Part shown: positions 8,081-16,419 of the stretch, in pieces
Layout of the letters: each line of letters begins with the position of its first letter
Numbering within the stretch: the stretch's first letter is position 1
Assembly: GCA_009377445.1 (NCBI GenBank)
Contig: WHUA01000004.1
Coordinates: forward strand, 21,273-85,272
Origin: Alphaproteobacteria bacterium
GTDB taxonomy: Bacteria; Pseudomonadota; Alphaproteobacteria; UBA8366
Direction: 5' to 3'
Length of the DNA stretch: 64,000 bases
Notes under the pieces: generated by a model
The model's input: only the letters and a program-made list of their open reading frames with translations
Told to the model about the DNA's origin: nothing
Database searches by the model: none
Program-made: the position numbers and the translations under genes

Positions 8081-10222
8081 TCATACATGCGCGCGCTCGA
8101 CCGAATTGATCACCGACGTCGCGCGCAGCGCGGCGATGATATCGGTAAGCTGCTTTATGTCGCCGACCTCGATATCGATCAGCATTTCGAAGAAATCGGC
8201 GGAACGGTCCATGATCTTCAGGTTGCTGATATTGCCGCCTTCGCGCCCGACGACGGTGGACAGCACGCCGAGACTGCCCGGCTCGTTGGCGACGATCACC
8301 TTGATGCGGGCGTTGTGCAGCCGCGCTTCCTCGTCCTCCACGTCCCACGCGAGGTCGACCCAGCGTTCCGGCATGTCGGTGAAGCTTTCCAGCGTCTCGC
8401 AGTCGATGGTGTGGATCGTGACGCCCTTGCCGGTGGTCTGAATGCCAACGATGCGGTCGCCTGGGATCGGATGGCAGCAGCCGGCGATATGCACCGCCAT
8501 GCCCGGGGTCAGGCCCTTGATCGCGACCGGCCTCTTCTTGCCCTTGCGGCGCGGCCTGAGCGCCATGCGCTCGCGCCAGCCGCGCTTCTTGCTGCCGGGA
8601 AAGACGGCGTGGAGGACCTCCGTGCCGGTCGAATTTCCCTCGCCCACCTCCGCGAACAGGTCGTCGGGCGTGCGGCAGTGAAAGTTCTTCACCACCCCTT
8701 CGATCGCCTTCAGGGTGAACTCGTAGCCTTCCTCGCGGAAGACCTTCTCGACGATCTCGCGCCCGAGCTGGGTGTATTCGCGCCGCTGCTGGCCGCGCAC
8801 GAAGCGCCGGATGCAGGCGCGCGCCTTGCCGGTGACGACGAAGCTCTCCCAGGTCGGCGACGGCGTCTGCGCCTTCGACGTGATGATCTCGACCTGGTCG
8901 CCGTTGCGCAGCTCGGTGCGGAGCGGGACGATGCGGCCGTTGACCTTTGCGCCGACACAGGTATTGCCGATGTCGGTGTGCACCGCGTAGGCGAAATCGA
9001 CGGCGGTCGAGCCCGCCGGAAGCGCCTGCAGCTCGCCCTTCGGCGTGAAGCAGAACACCTGGTCGGCATACATTTCGAGCTTGGTGTGCTCGAGGAACTC
9101 CTCCGCGCCGCCGGCATGGTCGAGGATCTCCAGCAGCTCGCGAAGCCAGCGGTACTGCATGCCCTCGGTCCGCTTGTCCGTCGGAATGCCCTGCTTGTGC
9201 TGCCAATGCGCGGCCACGCCGAGCTCGGCCACGTCGTGCATCTCCCAGGTGCGAATCTGCACCTCGATGCGCTCCTTGAAAGGGCCCATGACCGAGGTGT
9301 GCAGCGACCGGTAGCCGTTCGGCTTCGGCAGCGAGATGTAGTCCTTGAAGCGGCCGGGAACGACGCGGTAGTTGCTGTGGATCACGCCGAGCGCGCGGTA
9401 GCATTCCTCTTCGGTATCCACCAGCACGCGGAAGGCCATGATATCGGAGAGCTGCTCGAAGCCGACGTTGTTGCGCTGCATCTTGCGCCAGATCGACGGC
9501 GGGCGCTTTTCCCGGCCGGAGACGTCGGCCTTGACGCCGTTGCGCTCGAAGGTGCCGCGCAGCTCTTCGAGCACGCGGCCGACGATGTCGCCGCCGCGCT
9601 TCCGCAAAAAGTCCAGCCGGCTCAGGATCGAGCTGCGCGCGTCGGGGTTGAGCTCGGCGAAGGCAAGATCCTCGAGCTCTTCCTTCCAGTCGCGGATGCC
9701 GATGCGCTCCGCCAGCGGCACGTAGATATCCATCGTCTCGCGTGCGATGCGGCGGCGCTTGTCCGCGCTGCGGATGAAATTCAGCGTCCGCATATTGTGC
9801 AGCCGGTCGGCCAGCTTGACGATCAGGACGCGAATATCCTGCGACATGGCGAGCACGAGCTTGCGGAAATTCTCCGCCTGCATGCTGCGGTCCGAGACGA
9901 GATCGAGCTGCGACAGCTTGGTCACGCCGTCGACCAGCCGCGCGACCTCGCCGCCGAACTGGCCCTCGATGTCGGCCATCGTCGCGACGGTGTCCTCCAC
10001 CGTGTCGTGCAGCAGCCCGGTGACGATCGAGGCGCTGTCCAGCTTCTTTTCCGAAAGAATGCCGGCCACTTCCACAGGGTGGGAGAAATAGGAATCGCCC
10101 GAGGCGCGCTGCTGGTTGCCGTGCGCCTTCATGGAAAATACATAGGCGCGGTTCAGCGCCTCTTCGTCCGCGGCGGGGTCGTAGCTTTTAACCCGTTCGA
10201 CCAGCTCGTATTGCCGCATCAT
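8081..10222 (-). CDS. rsh: Bifunctional (p)ppGpp synthetase/hydrolase (RSH)
   Basis: Long RelA/SpoT homologue of 713 residues controlling the stringent response. Domains in order: HD hydrolase (His48, then HD at 72-73 in GLLHDTVEDT), synthetase domain with SGREKRPPSIWRKM, TGS domain near 390-450, a zinc-finger/helical section, and a C-terminal ACT domain from about 640. The intact HD residues point to a bifunctional Rel/SpoT type and not a synthetase-only RelA. It follows rpoZ by 59 bp, a gap holding a hairpin. Confidence 0.95.
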   Translation of the reverse strand: MMRQYELVERVKSYDPAADEEALNRAYVFSMKAHGNQQRASGDSYFSHPVEVAGILSEKKLDSASIVTGLLHDTVEDTVATMADIEGQFGGEVARLVDGVTKLSQLDLVSDRSMQAENFRKLVLAMSQDIRVLIVKLADRLHNMRTLNFIRSADKRRRIARETMDIYVPLAERIGIRDWKEELEDLAFAELNPDARSSILSRLDFLRKRGGDIVGRVLEELRGTFERNGVKADVSGREKRPPSIWRKMQRNNVGFEQLSDIMAFRVLVDTEEECYRALGVIHSNYRVVPGRFKDYISLPKPNGYRSLHTSVMGPFKERIEVQIRTWEMHDVAELGVAAHWQHKQGIPTDKRTEGMQYRWLRELLEILDHAGGAEEFLEHTKLEMYADQVFCFTPKGELQALPAGSTAVDFAYAVHTDIGNTCVGAKVNGRIVPLRTELRNGDQVEIITSKAQTPSPTWESFVVTGKARACIRRFVRGQQRREYTQLGREIVEKVFREEGYEFTLKAIEGVVKNFHCRTPDDLFAEVGEGNSTGTEVLHAVFPGSKKRGWRERMALRPRRKGKKRPVAIKGLTPGMAVHIAGCCHPIPGDRIVGIQTTGKGVTIHTIDCETLESFTDMPERWVDLAWDVEDEEARLHNARIKVIVANEPGSLGVLSTVVGREGGNISNLKIMDRSADFFEMLIDIEVGDIKQLTDIIAALRATSVINSVERAHV

Positions 10223-10247
10223 GCCGGGGCACCCCTACGGGCATGAT

Positions 10248-10265
10248 GCATCGGCGCTCCGATGC
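10248..10265 (-). other. Hairpin in the rpoZ-rsh gap
   Basis: Perfect 7-bp inverted repeat GCATCGG/CCGATGC with a 4-nt loop between rpoZ and rsh. No T tract follows on the minus strand, so it is more likely an RNA-stabilising or partial-attenuation hairpin than a full terminator. Confidence 0.45.
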
Positions 10266-10281
10266 TGGCGCCGGCGCCGGG

Positions 10282-10695
10282 TCATTCCAATTCGGACTCG
10301 CCGTCGACGTCGTCGTAGCGCGGGGAACGGGCGCCGGCCTCCTCCTCGTCGTCGTCGGAGTCGGACGAGCGGATGCTCATGCCCGACGGCAGCTCTTCGC
10401 CCTCCTGGATGGAGCTGAGCGCCGCGGCCATCATTTCCATCGGCTCTTCTTCCTCGGGCTCGTCGATCTCCGGAACCTTCTGCAGGCTGCGGACGAGCGC
10501 GTCGGTCAGCTTTTCATGGTCCACCGTCTCCTCGGCGATCTCGCGGAGCGCGACGACGGGATTCTTGTCGTTGTCGCGGTCTACGGTGATCTCCGCCCCG
10601 GCGGAAATATCGCGGCTGCGCTGAGCGGCCAGCATCACGAGCTCGAACCGGTTGGGAACCTTCTCGACACAATCTTCAACGGTTACGCGGGCCAT
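10282..10695 (-). CDS. rpoZ: RNA polymerase omega subunit
   Basis: Small RNA polymerase subunit that supports beta' folding and forms part of a ppGpp site; 137 residues. The family core [20 protein letters not shown]...AAQRSRDI is followed by a conserved segment [12 protein letters not shown] and an acidic, low-complexity tail (about 80-137) longer than in E. coli, as is common in this class. It heads the rpoZ-rsh-pdxJ-acpS unit; a good sigma-70 promoter is visible upstream. Confidence 0.95.
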   Translation of the reverse strand: MARVTVEDCVEKVPNRFELVMLAAQRSRDISAGAEITVDRDNDKNPVVALREIAEETVDHEKLTDALVRSLQKVPEIDEPEEEEPMEMMAAALSSIQEGEELPSGMSIRSSDSDDDEEEAGARSPRYDDVDGESELE

Positions 10696-10996
10696 GGACC
10701 TTCACACAAATGTTTCTGATAAGCGGCTATAATTCTTCGCAAATTCCAATAATAGGGCAGCATGCGAACAAGGGCACAGACTATATGTGCGGAACGCTAG
10801 ACATTTCAAGGGTTTTCGACCCTGGCCGCGGGTTCGGGCGGCCGCCCGCTTCTGTGCCCGCGAGACAGCAAACGCTTGCGTTCCTGATGGCGTCGACCTA
10901 ATTAGTAAACCACTGCATGAACTGGTCCCCATCGGACATCCCCGTGTCGTAGGGCGCTCAACGAATAACAAGCAAATACTTGGAGTCGTGTGGGAA
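10696..10996. other. 301-bp intergenic region between divergent rpoZ and NYN gene
   Basis: Besides the rpoZ promoter it contains several GC-rich palindromes, for example CGGGCGGCCGCCCG near 10836 and AACGCTTGCGTT near 10871. It also has a weak plus-strand promoter candidate TTGCGT-17 bp-TAATTA (10876-10904) that could drive the NYN gene. No tRNA cloverleaf, tmRNA tag or convincing coding frame was found. Confidence 0.4.
10780..10809 (-). promoter_or_regulatory. Sigma-70-type promoter upstream of rpoZ
   Basis: On the minus strand a -35 TTGAAA (10809-10804) and a -10 TATAGT (10785-10780) are separated by 18 bp. A transcript would start near 10773, leaving a leader of about 75 nt before rpoZ. 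This is a sequence match only. Confidence 0.55.
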
Positions 10997-11620
10997 ATGC
11001 TAAGAAACATTTATAAGAACGAGAAGCTCGGACTTTTTATCGATGGGTCGAATTTGTATGCTGCCGCACGGGCGCTCGGATTCGACATAGATTATAAGAA
11101 GTTGCTCGATCTTTTTGCGAACAGCGGCCATTTGATCCGCGCTTACTACTATACGGCGCTGATCGAGGACCAGGACTACTCGCCGATCCGCCCGCTCGTC
11201 GACTGGCTCGACTACAACGGCTACACCATGGTGACGAAGCCGACCAAGGAGTTCACCGACGCCCAGGGCCGCCGCAAGATCAAGGGCGACATGGATATCG
11301 AGCTCGCCATCGACGTCATGGAGATCGCGCCGCATCTCGATCATATCGTCATCTTCTCGGGCGACGGCGATTTCCGCCGTCTGGTCGACGCGGTGCAGCG
11401 CAAGGGCGTTCGCGTCAGCGTGGTAAGTACCGTTCGAACGCAACCTTCGATGGTGGCGGACGAGCTGCGGCGTCAGGCCGACTGCTTCATCGAGTTGCAG
11501 GACCTGGCCGAGGACATCTCCCGGTCGCATAGCGAGCGGAGCTATCCGCGCACCGCCAATCAAGCCCGCGAGGACGATTACGACGAGGAATATGACGAGG
11601 CCATCGTCGAACGCGCCTGA
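10997..11620 (+). CDS. NYN domain protein (LabA/DUF88-type predicted ribonuclease)
   Basis: A 207-residue protein with a PIN-like NYN fold. The acidic catalytic residues appear in GLFIDGSNL (Asp16), KGDMDIELAIDV and IFSGDGDF. The family includes predicted or proven endoribonucleases; the substrate here is unknown. The C-terminus is acidic and probably disordered. The ATG at 10997 begins the conserved domain; a longer open frame upstream has no family similarity. It is followed after 12 bp by a uracil-DNA glycosylase, probably in one operon. Confidence 0.88.
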   Translation: MLRNIYKNEKLGLFIDGSNLYAAARALGFDIDYKKLLDLFANSGHLIRAYYYTALIEDQDYSPIRPLVDWLDYNGYTMVTKPTKEFTDAQGRRKIKGDMDIELAIDVMEIAPHLDHIVIFSGDGDFRRLVDAVQRKGVRVSVVSTVRTQPSMVADELRRQADCFIELQDLAEDISRSHSERSYPRTANQAREDDYDEEYDEAIVERA

Positions 11621-11632
11621 TCGGGCTCCGCA

Positions 11633-12310
11633 ATGCTCCGGGCAAAGGGCTCGGGGGCGGATGCCGGGCCGCGCCGGGTGATGCCGGGCAACGACTGCCC
11701 GCTCTGCCCGAGACTGGTGGATTTCCGCCAGGGCAACCGCAAGACTTTCCCCTCGTTTCACAACGGACCGGTGCCGAGCTTCGGGCCGGCCGCGGCGCGG
11801 CTTCTGATCGTCGGCCTGGCGCCCGGGCTGAAGGGGGCGAACCAGACCGGGCGCCCGTTCACCGGCGACTATGCCGGCGCCTTGCTGTATCCGACGCTGC
11901 TGCGCTACGGCTTTGCGCATGGCCCCTACGGCGCCCACGCCGATGACGGCCTCGCCCTGACGGACTGCCGCATCACCAACGCGGTGCGCTGCGTGCCGCC
12001 TGCGAACAAGCCGGTCGGCAAGGAAATCGCGAGCTGCCGAAAATTCCTCGCCGCCGAGATCGCGTCGATGCCCCGGCTCGAGATCGTCGTCGCGCTCGGC
12101 GTCGTGGCGCACGGCGCCGTTCTCGCCGCGCTGGGCCTGCGCCAAAGCCACGTGAAGTTCGGGCACGGCGCGCAGCATGTCCTGCCCGGCGGCGTCATGC
12201 TGGCGGACAGCTATCACTGCTCGCGCTACAACACGAACACGGGCCGCCTCACCGAGGCGATGTTTCACGCCGTGTTCGAGGGCGTCAGGGCGCGCCTCGG
12301 CGCGGCTTGA
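11633..12310 (+). CDS. Uracil-DNA glycosylase, family 4/5 type
   Basis: Iron-sulphur uracil-DNA glycosylase starting base-excision repair; 225 residues. Cys22 and Cys25 (DCPLCPRL) plus later cysteines (RCVPP and SCRKF) can hold the [4Fe-4S] cluster. The motifs APGLKGANQTGRPFTGDYAG and SYHCSRYNTNTGRL resemble family 5 (UdgB) active-site loops. The C in place of the usual P within SYHPS is a small deviation. The start is uncertain; ATG 11681 (MPGNDCPLC) is an alternative. It overlaps the convergent MFS gene by 26 bp. Confidence 0.87.
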   Translation: MLRAKGSGADAGPRRVMPGNDCPLCPRLVDFRQGNRKTFPSFHNGPVPSFGPAAARLLIVGLAPGLKGANQTGRPFTGDYAGALLYPTLLRYGFAHGPYGAHADDGLALTDCRITNAVRCVPPANKPVGKEIASCRKFLAAEIASMPRLEIVVALGVVAHGAVLAALGLRQSHVKFGHGAQHVLPGGVMLADSYHCSRYNTNTGRLTEAMFHAVFEGVRARLGAA

Positions 12311-13505
12311 GCCGGATGGCCGCTGCGGCGGCGAGGTCGACGAGCAGCGCCAGCGCGAAAACCGCGACCGCGATATCGAACATCAGCGCATAGCCGCGGC
12401 TGGCGAAAAGCAGCGAAAAGCCATACCCGGCTCCGGCCTGGCCCAATGCGAAGGCCGCCGTGGCGAGGCTCCAGGCGGCGCGCTGAGCGTCGATGTCATG
12501 CCCGACCAGCTCCTGTACCCGCCCCAGCACCAGCGGCACGACGCCGGGAACGAACATGCCGACGGCAATGCTCGAGACCGCGAGCGCCGCGCCCGATGTC
12601 GTCGCCGTCAGCAGCGCCACCGCCGCCCCTTGCACCAGCAGCGCCACGCGTAGGGACAGGGCGAAGCCGATCCGATCCGCAAGCCGTCCCGCCACCAATG
12701 ACCCGACCAATGCGCCCAATCCGAAGAGCACCCAGTAGCGAGCGCCGACTTCGATGCCCTGCCCCAGCCCACGCGCCACGAAATCGACGAGGAAGATCAT
12801 ATGCGGCACCGATCCCGCCGCATTGAGCGCATAAACCGCGAACAGGGCAAACAACGCCCAGCGCAGCGTCGCTTGCGGCGTGGGGACAGCCATCCGGCCG
12901 CCGCCCTGCGCGGCCACATGCATTGTCGGCCAGCCGTTCCATGCGATTGCCGTCAGGATGAGCGAAAGTAACCCGAGGGCAAGCCACGTCGCCGTCAACC
13001 CCTCGCGCAGCAGCAGCGGCACCAGCGTGCCGGAGAGCGCGATGCCGAGACCGACGCCGGTGAAGACCACACCACCCGCGAGACCGCGTCGCGCAACCGG
13101 CGCCGCGGCCACGGCGGCAGACGCGCCCAGCGCCATCAGCACGCCGCCCGTCCAGCCGGCAGCGAAGCGCCAGACGAAAAACCACGCGAAGCTGGCGGGA
13201 AAGGCGCAGGCGAAGAAGGCGGCGGTCGCGGCCAGCAACGCGGCGCGCAGCACGAACGCCAGCGGCATGCGCCGCGCCAGCCATCGCGCGGACAGCGCGC
13301 CGGCGAGATATCCCGCGAGATTGGCCGCGCCGAGATAGGCGGCGCCGGACGGCCTGAACCACCCCTCGGCAACCAGCGCCGGTATCAGCGGCGTATAGGC
13401 GAACCGCCCGAGGCCGATGCCGATCAGCACGGCGCACAAGGCGGACACCACCGGCCGCCACATGCCGTACTTGCCGCCAGATGCGATCGACCTATCCACC
13501 GTCAT
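12285..13505 (-). CDS. MFS transporter, YbfB/YjiJ family
   Basis: A 406-residue integral membrane protein with twelve predicted hydrophobic segments. The N-terminal GIGLGRFAYTPLIPALVAEG motif is typical of the YbfB/YjiJ branch of the major facilitator superfamily, and a second motif GSLVAGRLADRIGF appears mid-protein. The substrate is unknown. It is a single gene convergent with the uracil-DNA glycosylase gene. Confidence 0.85.
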   Translation of the reverse strand: MTVDRSIASGGKYGMWRPVVSALCAVLIGIGLGRFAYTPLIPALVAEGWFRPSGAAYLGAANLAGYLAGALSARWLARRMPLAFVLRAALLAATAAFFACAFPASFAWFFVWRFAAGWTGGVLMALGASAAVAAAPVARRGLAGGVVFTGVGLGIALSGTLVPLLLREGLTATWLALGLLSLILTAIAWNGWPTMHVAAQGGGRMAVPTPQATLRWALFALFAVYALNAAGSVPHMIFLVDFVARGLGQGIEVGARYWVLFGLGALVGSLVAGRLADRIGFALSLRVALLVQGAAVALLTATTSGAALAVSSIAVGMFVPGVVPLVLGRVQELVGHDIDAQRAAWSLATAAFALGQAGAGYGFSLLFASRGYALMFDIAVAVFALALLVDLAAAAAIRLKPRRGAP

Positions 13506-13582
13506 GGGCGACAGCCTAAGGTGGATGCGGCAACCTCGGGAAATAGATTTCCGCGATAGCAGTTATTGCCGTGTCCGGCGCC

Positions 13583-14674
13583 TCACCCCAGGGTGAAGGA
13601 CTCGTGCACCGCGCTCTGCACGCCGCCGCCCATCACCGGACCGCCGCCGGCGACATAGATCGCATCGCCGACGGCGACGGCGCCCAGGCCGTGACGCGGC
13701 GTCATCATCGGCGCGTAGGCCTGCCAACGGTCGGCGGCGAGGTCGTAGGCTTCGTTCTGGCCGAACACCCGGTTCGTCCCTTCCCCGCCCATGCAGAAGA
13801 TCCGACCGCGGTAGACCACGGCGCCATGGCCGGATCGCGCTGTCGGCAGCGGATTGCGGAAGCGCCATTTGTCTTCCTTCGTTTCGTAGCTGTGGTGCAG
13901 GTTGGAGTTGGTGTGGAAGTTGTCGACCCGGCCGCCCAGCACGTGGATGCGCCCGCCGGCGGCGACGATGCCGGTGTGGTCGCGCCCGGTTGGCAGCGGC
14001 GCGTGCCCGGTCCAGCGGTCCGCCTTCGGATCGTATGACAGGTGCCAGTCGACCGAGTTCTTTTCCGGGCCGGTGTCGCCGATCGCGCCGCCCACCGCAT
14101 GGATGCGTCCTTCGAAGGCGACGCAGGCGATCGCGCCGGCCGAACGCGGCAGCGGCGCGATGCGCGACCATGCCTTCCCGGCTCCGGCATAGACGAAGCA
14201 TTCGTTGTGCGGCTTGCGGTTCTGCTCGGTGTGGCCGCCGATGGCGTAGAGCCTGCCGTCCAGCACGGCGACGCCGACATGGTTCGCCCCGCGCGGCAGC
14301 GGCGGCGCGTCGCTCCAGCGGTCGGCGGCGGGGTCGTAGACCTGATGATAGGGGCGGTCCACCCGCTGCTCGCCGTAACCGCCGACAAGGTGCATCCGCT
14401 CGTCCAGCACCGTCGCCCAGGCCATCTCGCTGCGCGGCAGGGGCAGCGGCGCGCGCGCCGCCCAGCGTCCCTGGTTCTCGGCCTTCGGCGCCGGGCTGTC
14501 GAGATAGCGCTGCGCGGCGGCGGTTTCGGGAACCTCGATCCGTCCCGGCGTCTTCAGCCGCTCATAGAGAGGGCCGTGCGCCGGGTCATGTCCCATATGT
14601 TGGGCCAGCGCCGGCCCGGCCGCGACGAGACCGACGCCGCCGGCGAGGAAGCTTCTGCGATTCAAGGCACTCAT
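13583..14674 (-). CDS. Tat-exported Kelch-repeat protein
   Basis: A 363-residue protein with a twin-arginine-type signal (NRRSFLAGGVGLVAAG, cut near AQHM) followed by six Kelch-like blades recognised by GG pairs (GGYGEQ, GGHTEQ, GGAIGD, GGRVDN, GGEGTN, GGGPVM). It probably forms a periplasmic beta-propeller. Function is unknown; some relatives are NanM-like sugar mutarotases, but nothing in the context supports sugar metabolism. It is flanked by an MFS permease and by repeat-bearing intergenic DNA. Confidence 0.85.
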   Translation of the reverse strand: MSALNRRSFLAGGVGLVAAGPALAQHMGHDPAHGPLYERLKTPGRIEVPETAAAQRYLDSPAPKAENQGRWAARAPLPLPRSEMAWATVLDERMHLVGGYGEQRVDRPYHQVYDPAADRWSDAPPLPRGANHVGVAVLDGRLYAIGGHTEQNRKPHNECFVYAGAGKAWSRIAPLPRSAGAIACVAFEGRIHAVGGAIGDTGPEKNSVDWHLSYDPKADRWTGHAPLPTGRDHTGIVAAGGRIHVLGGRVDNFHTNSNLHHSYETKEDKWRFRNPLPTARSGHGAVVYRGRIFCMGGEGTNRVFGQNEAYDLAADRWQAYAPMMTPRHGLGAVAVGDAIYVAGGGPVMGGGVQSAVHESFTLG

Positions 14675-14774
14675 GTCCGCACCTTCGCATGATGGATCAA
14701 TGGGGAACGGGAAATGATCGGGTAAAGCCCGGCGCGGCGTCCAGAGGGCAAGCGGGGCCGGCCGACCCTGCCAA

Positions 14775-14803
14775 CCTCATCCTTCGACAGGCTCAGGATG
14801 AGG
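14775..14803. repeat. Dispersed palindromic repeat, family 1
   Basis: Near-perfect hairpin CCTCATCCTTCGACAGGCTC...GGATGAGG. A degenerate partner (GCGAAGCATGAGCT) lies at 14846-14859. It sits in the 231-bp gap between the Kelch gene and smpB. Confidence 0.8.
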
Positions 14804-14905
14804 AATAAGACATTGATATTTAATACAGATCCTTATTTTAAACTTGCGAAGCATGAGCTTCCCGCACCTTCGCCGCTCGATCAAACGAACGTGAACGGCG
14901 GTACT

Positions 14906-15376
14906 TCAGCTCCGATCCCGCATCACCCGCGCCTTCTGGCGCTGCCAGTCGCGCGATTTCTCGAGCTCGCGCTTGTCGTGCTTCTTGCGGCCCTTGGCGA
15001 GGCCGAGCTGCAGCTTGGCGCGGCCGCGGGCGTTGAAATAGATCTTGAGCGGAACCAGCGTCACGCCTTCGCGCTTCACCGCGCCGAGCAGGCGGTCGCG
15101 CTCGCGCCGGTGCACCAGCAGCTTGCGGGGGCGCCGCGGCTCGTGATTGAAGTGCCGCGAGTTCGGGTATACGTCGATGGTGCAGTTGAGCAGGTAGAGG
15201 TCGCCGTCCTTAGGCCCGGCATAGGCTTCGGCCAGGCTCACCTTGCCGCCGCGCAGCGACTTGACCTCCGTGCCCATCAGCGCGATGCCGGCTTCGAGGG
15301 TCTCTTCGATGAAGTAGTCGCGGCGCGCCCGCCGGTTTTGCGCCACCGGCGGGGTGCTATTCGTGTCGTCGGCCAT
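14906..15376 (-). CDS. smpB: SsrA-binding protein SmpB
   Basis: tmRNA partner for ribosome rescue; 156 residues. The beta-barrel core includes [31 protein letters not shown] and [19 protein letters not shown], with a basic C-terminal tail that folds in the decoding centre ([20 protein letters not shown] region). It follows dapA by 19 bp on the same strand, the common alphaproteobacterial order. The tmRNA gene itself was not seen in the window. Confidence 0.96.
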   Translation of the reverse strand: MADDTNSTPPVAQNRRARRDYFIEETLEAGIALMGTEVKSLRGGKVSLAEAYAGPKDGDLYLLNCTIDVYPNSRHFNHEPRRPRKLLVHRRERDRLLGAVKREGVTLVPLKIYFNARGRAKLQLGLAKGRKKHDKRELEKSRDWQRQKARVMRDRS

Positions 15377-15395
15377 GAAACGAGCTATATGCGCG

Positions 15396-16271
15396 TCAGT
15401 TGATCAGTCCGCAATGCACCATTGCGTCGCGCACCCGCGCCTGCCCGGCCGCGGTCAGATTGACCAGCGGCAGGCGAACGTCGGGCGAGCTTTTGCCGAG
15501 CAAGCTGGCGCCGAACTTCGCGGGCGCCGGGCTCGGCTCGCAGAACATCGCGTCGTGCAAGGGCGTCAGGCGGTCGCGGATCCTGTTGAAGGTGTCGAAA
15601 TCGTGCCCGCGCCATGCCGCGTGCAGCTCGGCGCACAGCTTCGGCGCGACGTTCGAGGTGACGGAGATGCATCCCTCCCCGCCCTGTGCCAGGAACGCCG
15701 CGACGGTCACGTCCTCGCCCGAAAGCTGGCAGAATTCCTTGCCCGCGGTAATTCGCGTGCGCAGCGGGCGCGCCAGGTCGCATGTCGCATCCTTGACCCC
15801 GACGATATTGGGGATTTTCGCCAGCCGCGCCATCGTATCGACGCTGATGTCGACGACCGAGCGGCCGGGAATATTGTAGACGACGATCGGAATGTCCGCC
15901 GCTCCGGCCACCGCCTTGAAGTGCTGGAACAGCCCCTCCTGCGACGGCTTGTTGTAATAGGGTGCGACGACCAGCGCGCCGTCCGCGCCCGCCTCTTCGG
16001 CGTGCTTGACCAGCTCCACGGCCTCCGCGGTGCTGTTCGACCCCGCGCCGGCGATCACCGGAATGCGGCCGGCCGCGGCTTCGACGCACAGCTCGACGAC
16101 GCGCTTGTGTTCCTCGTGGCTCAGCGTCGGCGACTCGCCGGTCGTGCCGACCGGCACGACGCCGTCCGATCCTTCGGCGACCTGCCATTCAACGAAGGCC
16201 TGGAATCCTTTTTCGTCGACCCCGCCGTTCTTGAACGGGGTGATGAGCGCCGTGAACGAACCATGGAACAT
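15396..16271 (-). CDS. dapA: 4-hydroxy-tetrahydrodipicolinate synthase
   Basis: Condenses pyruvate with aspartate semialdehyde, the first step of the lysine/diaminopimelate branch; 291 residues. [10 protein letters not shown] (41-50), Tyr132 in VYNIPGRS and the Schiff-base Lys160 in VGVKDAT are intact. The ATG at 16271 ([13 protein letters not shown]) matches the family N-terminus; the frame stays open further upstream but without similarity. It is divergent from the slt gene across 148 bp and precedes smpB. Confidence 0.96.
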   Translation of the reverse strand: MFHGSFTALITPFKNGGVDEKGFQAFVEWQVAEGSDGVVPVGTTGESPTLSHEEHKRVVELCVEAAAGRIPVIAGAGSNSTAEAVELVKHAEEAGADGALVVAPYYNKPSQEGLFQHFKAVAGAADIPIVVYNIPGRSVVDISVDTMARLAKIPNIVGVKDATCDLARPLRTRITAGKEFCQLSGEDVTVAAFLAQGGEGCISVTSNVAPKLCAELHAAWRGHDFDTFNRIRDRLTPLHDAMFCEPSPAPAKFGASLLGKSSPDVRLPLVNLTAAGQARVRDAMVHCGLIN

Positions 16272-16419
16272 CGGGTTTCCTCCGCTGAGCCCTAGGTTTC
16301 TGCGGTTCACCATACTGAGAAGCCCAGAAACCGGCAAGCGGAAGCATGCTCTTCCCGGATTTGCTTCAATCCCTTGTGGCCATGCTCTACTATCCGGCCG
16401 CGGTTACCCGTGGGAAACA

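Noticed and set aside
7409..10246. A 945-codon plus-strand open frame opposite rsh and pdxJ.
   Set aside because: It is antisense to two clear genes, Arg/His/Asp-rich as expected from GC-rich codon shadows, and has no recognisable domain.
10696..10996. Possible tmRNA, 6S RNA or tRNA in the rpoZ-NYN gap.
   Set aside because: Hairpins are present but no acceptor stem, T-loop with CCA or tag-peptide reading frame could be put together.
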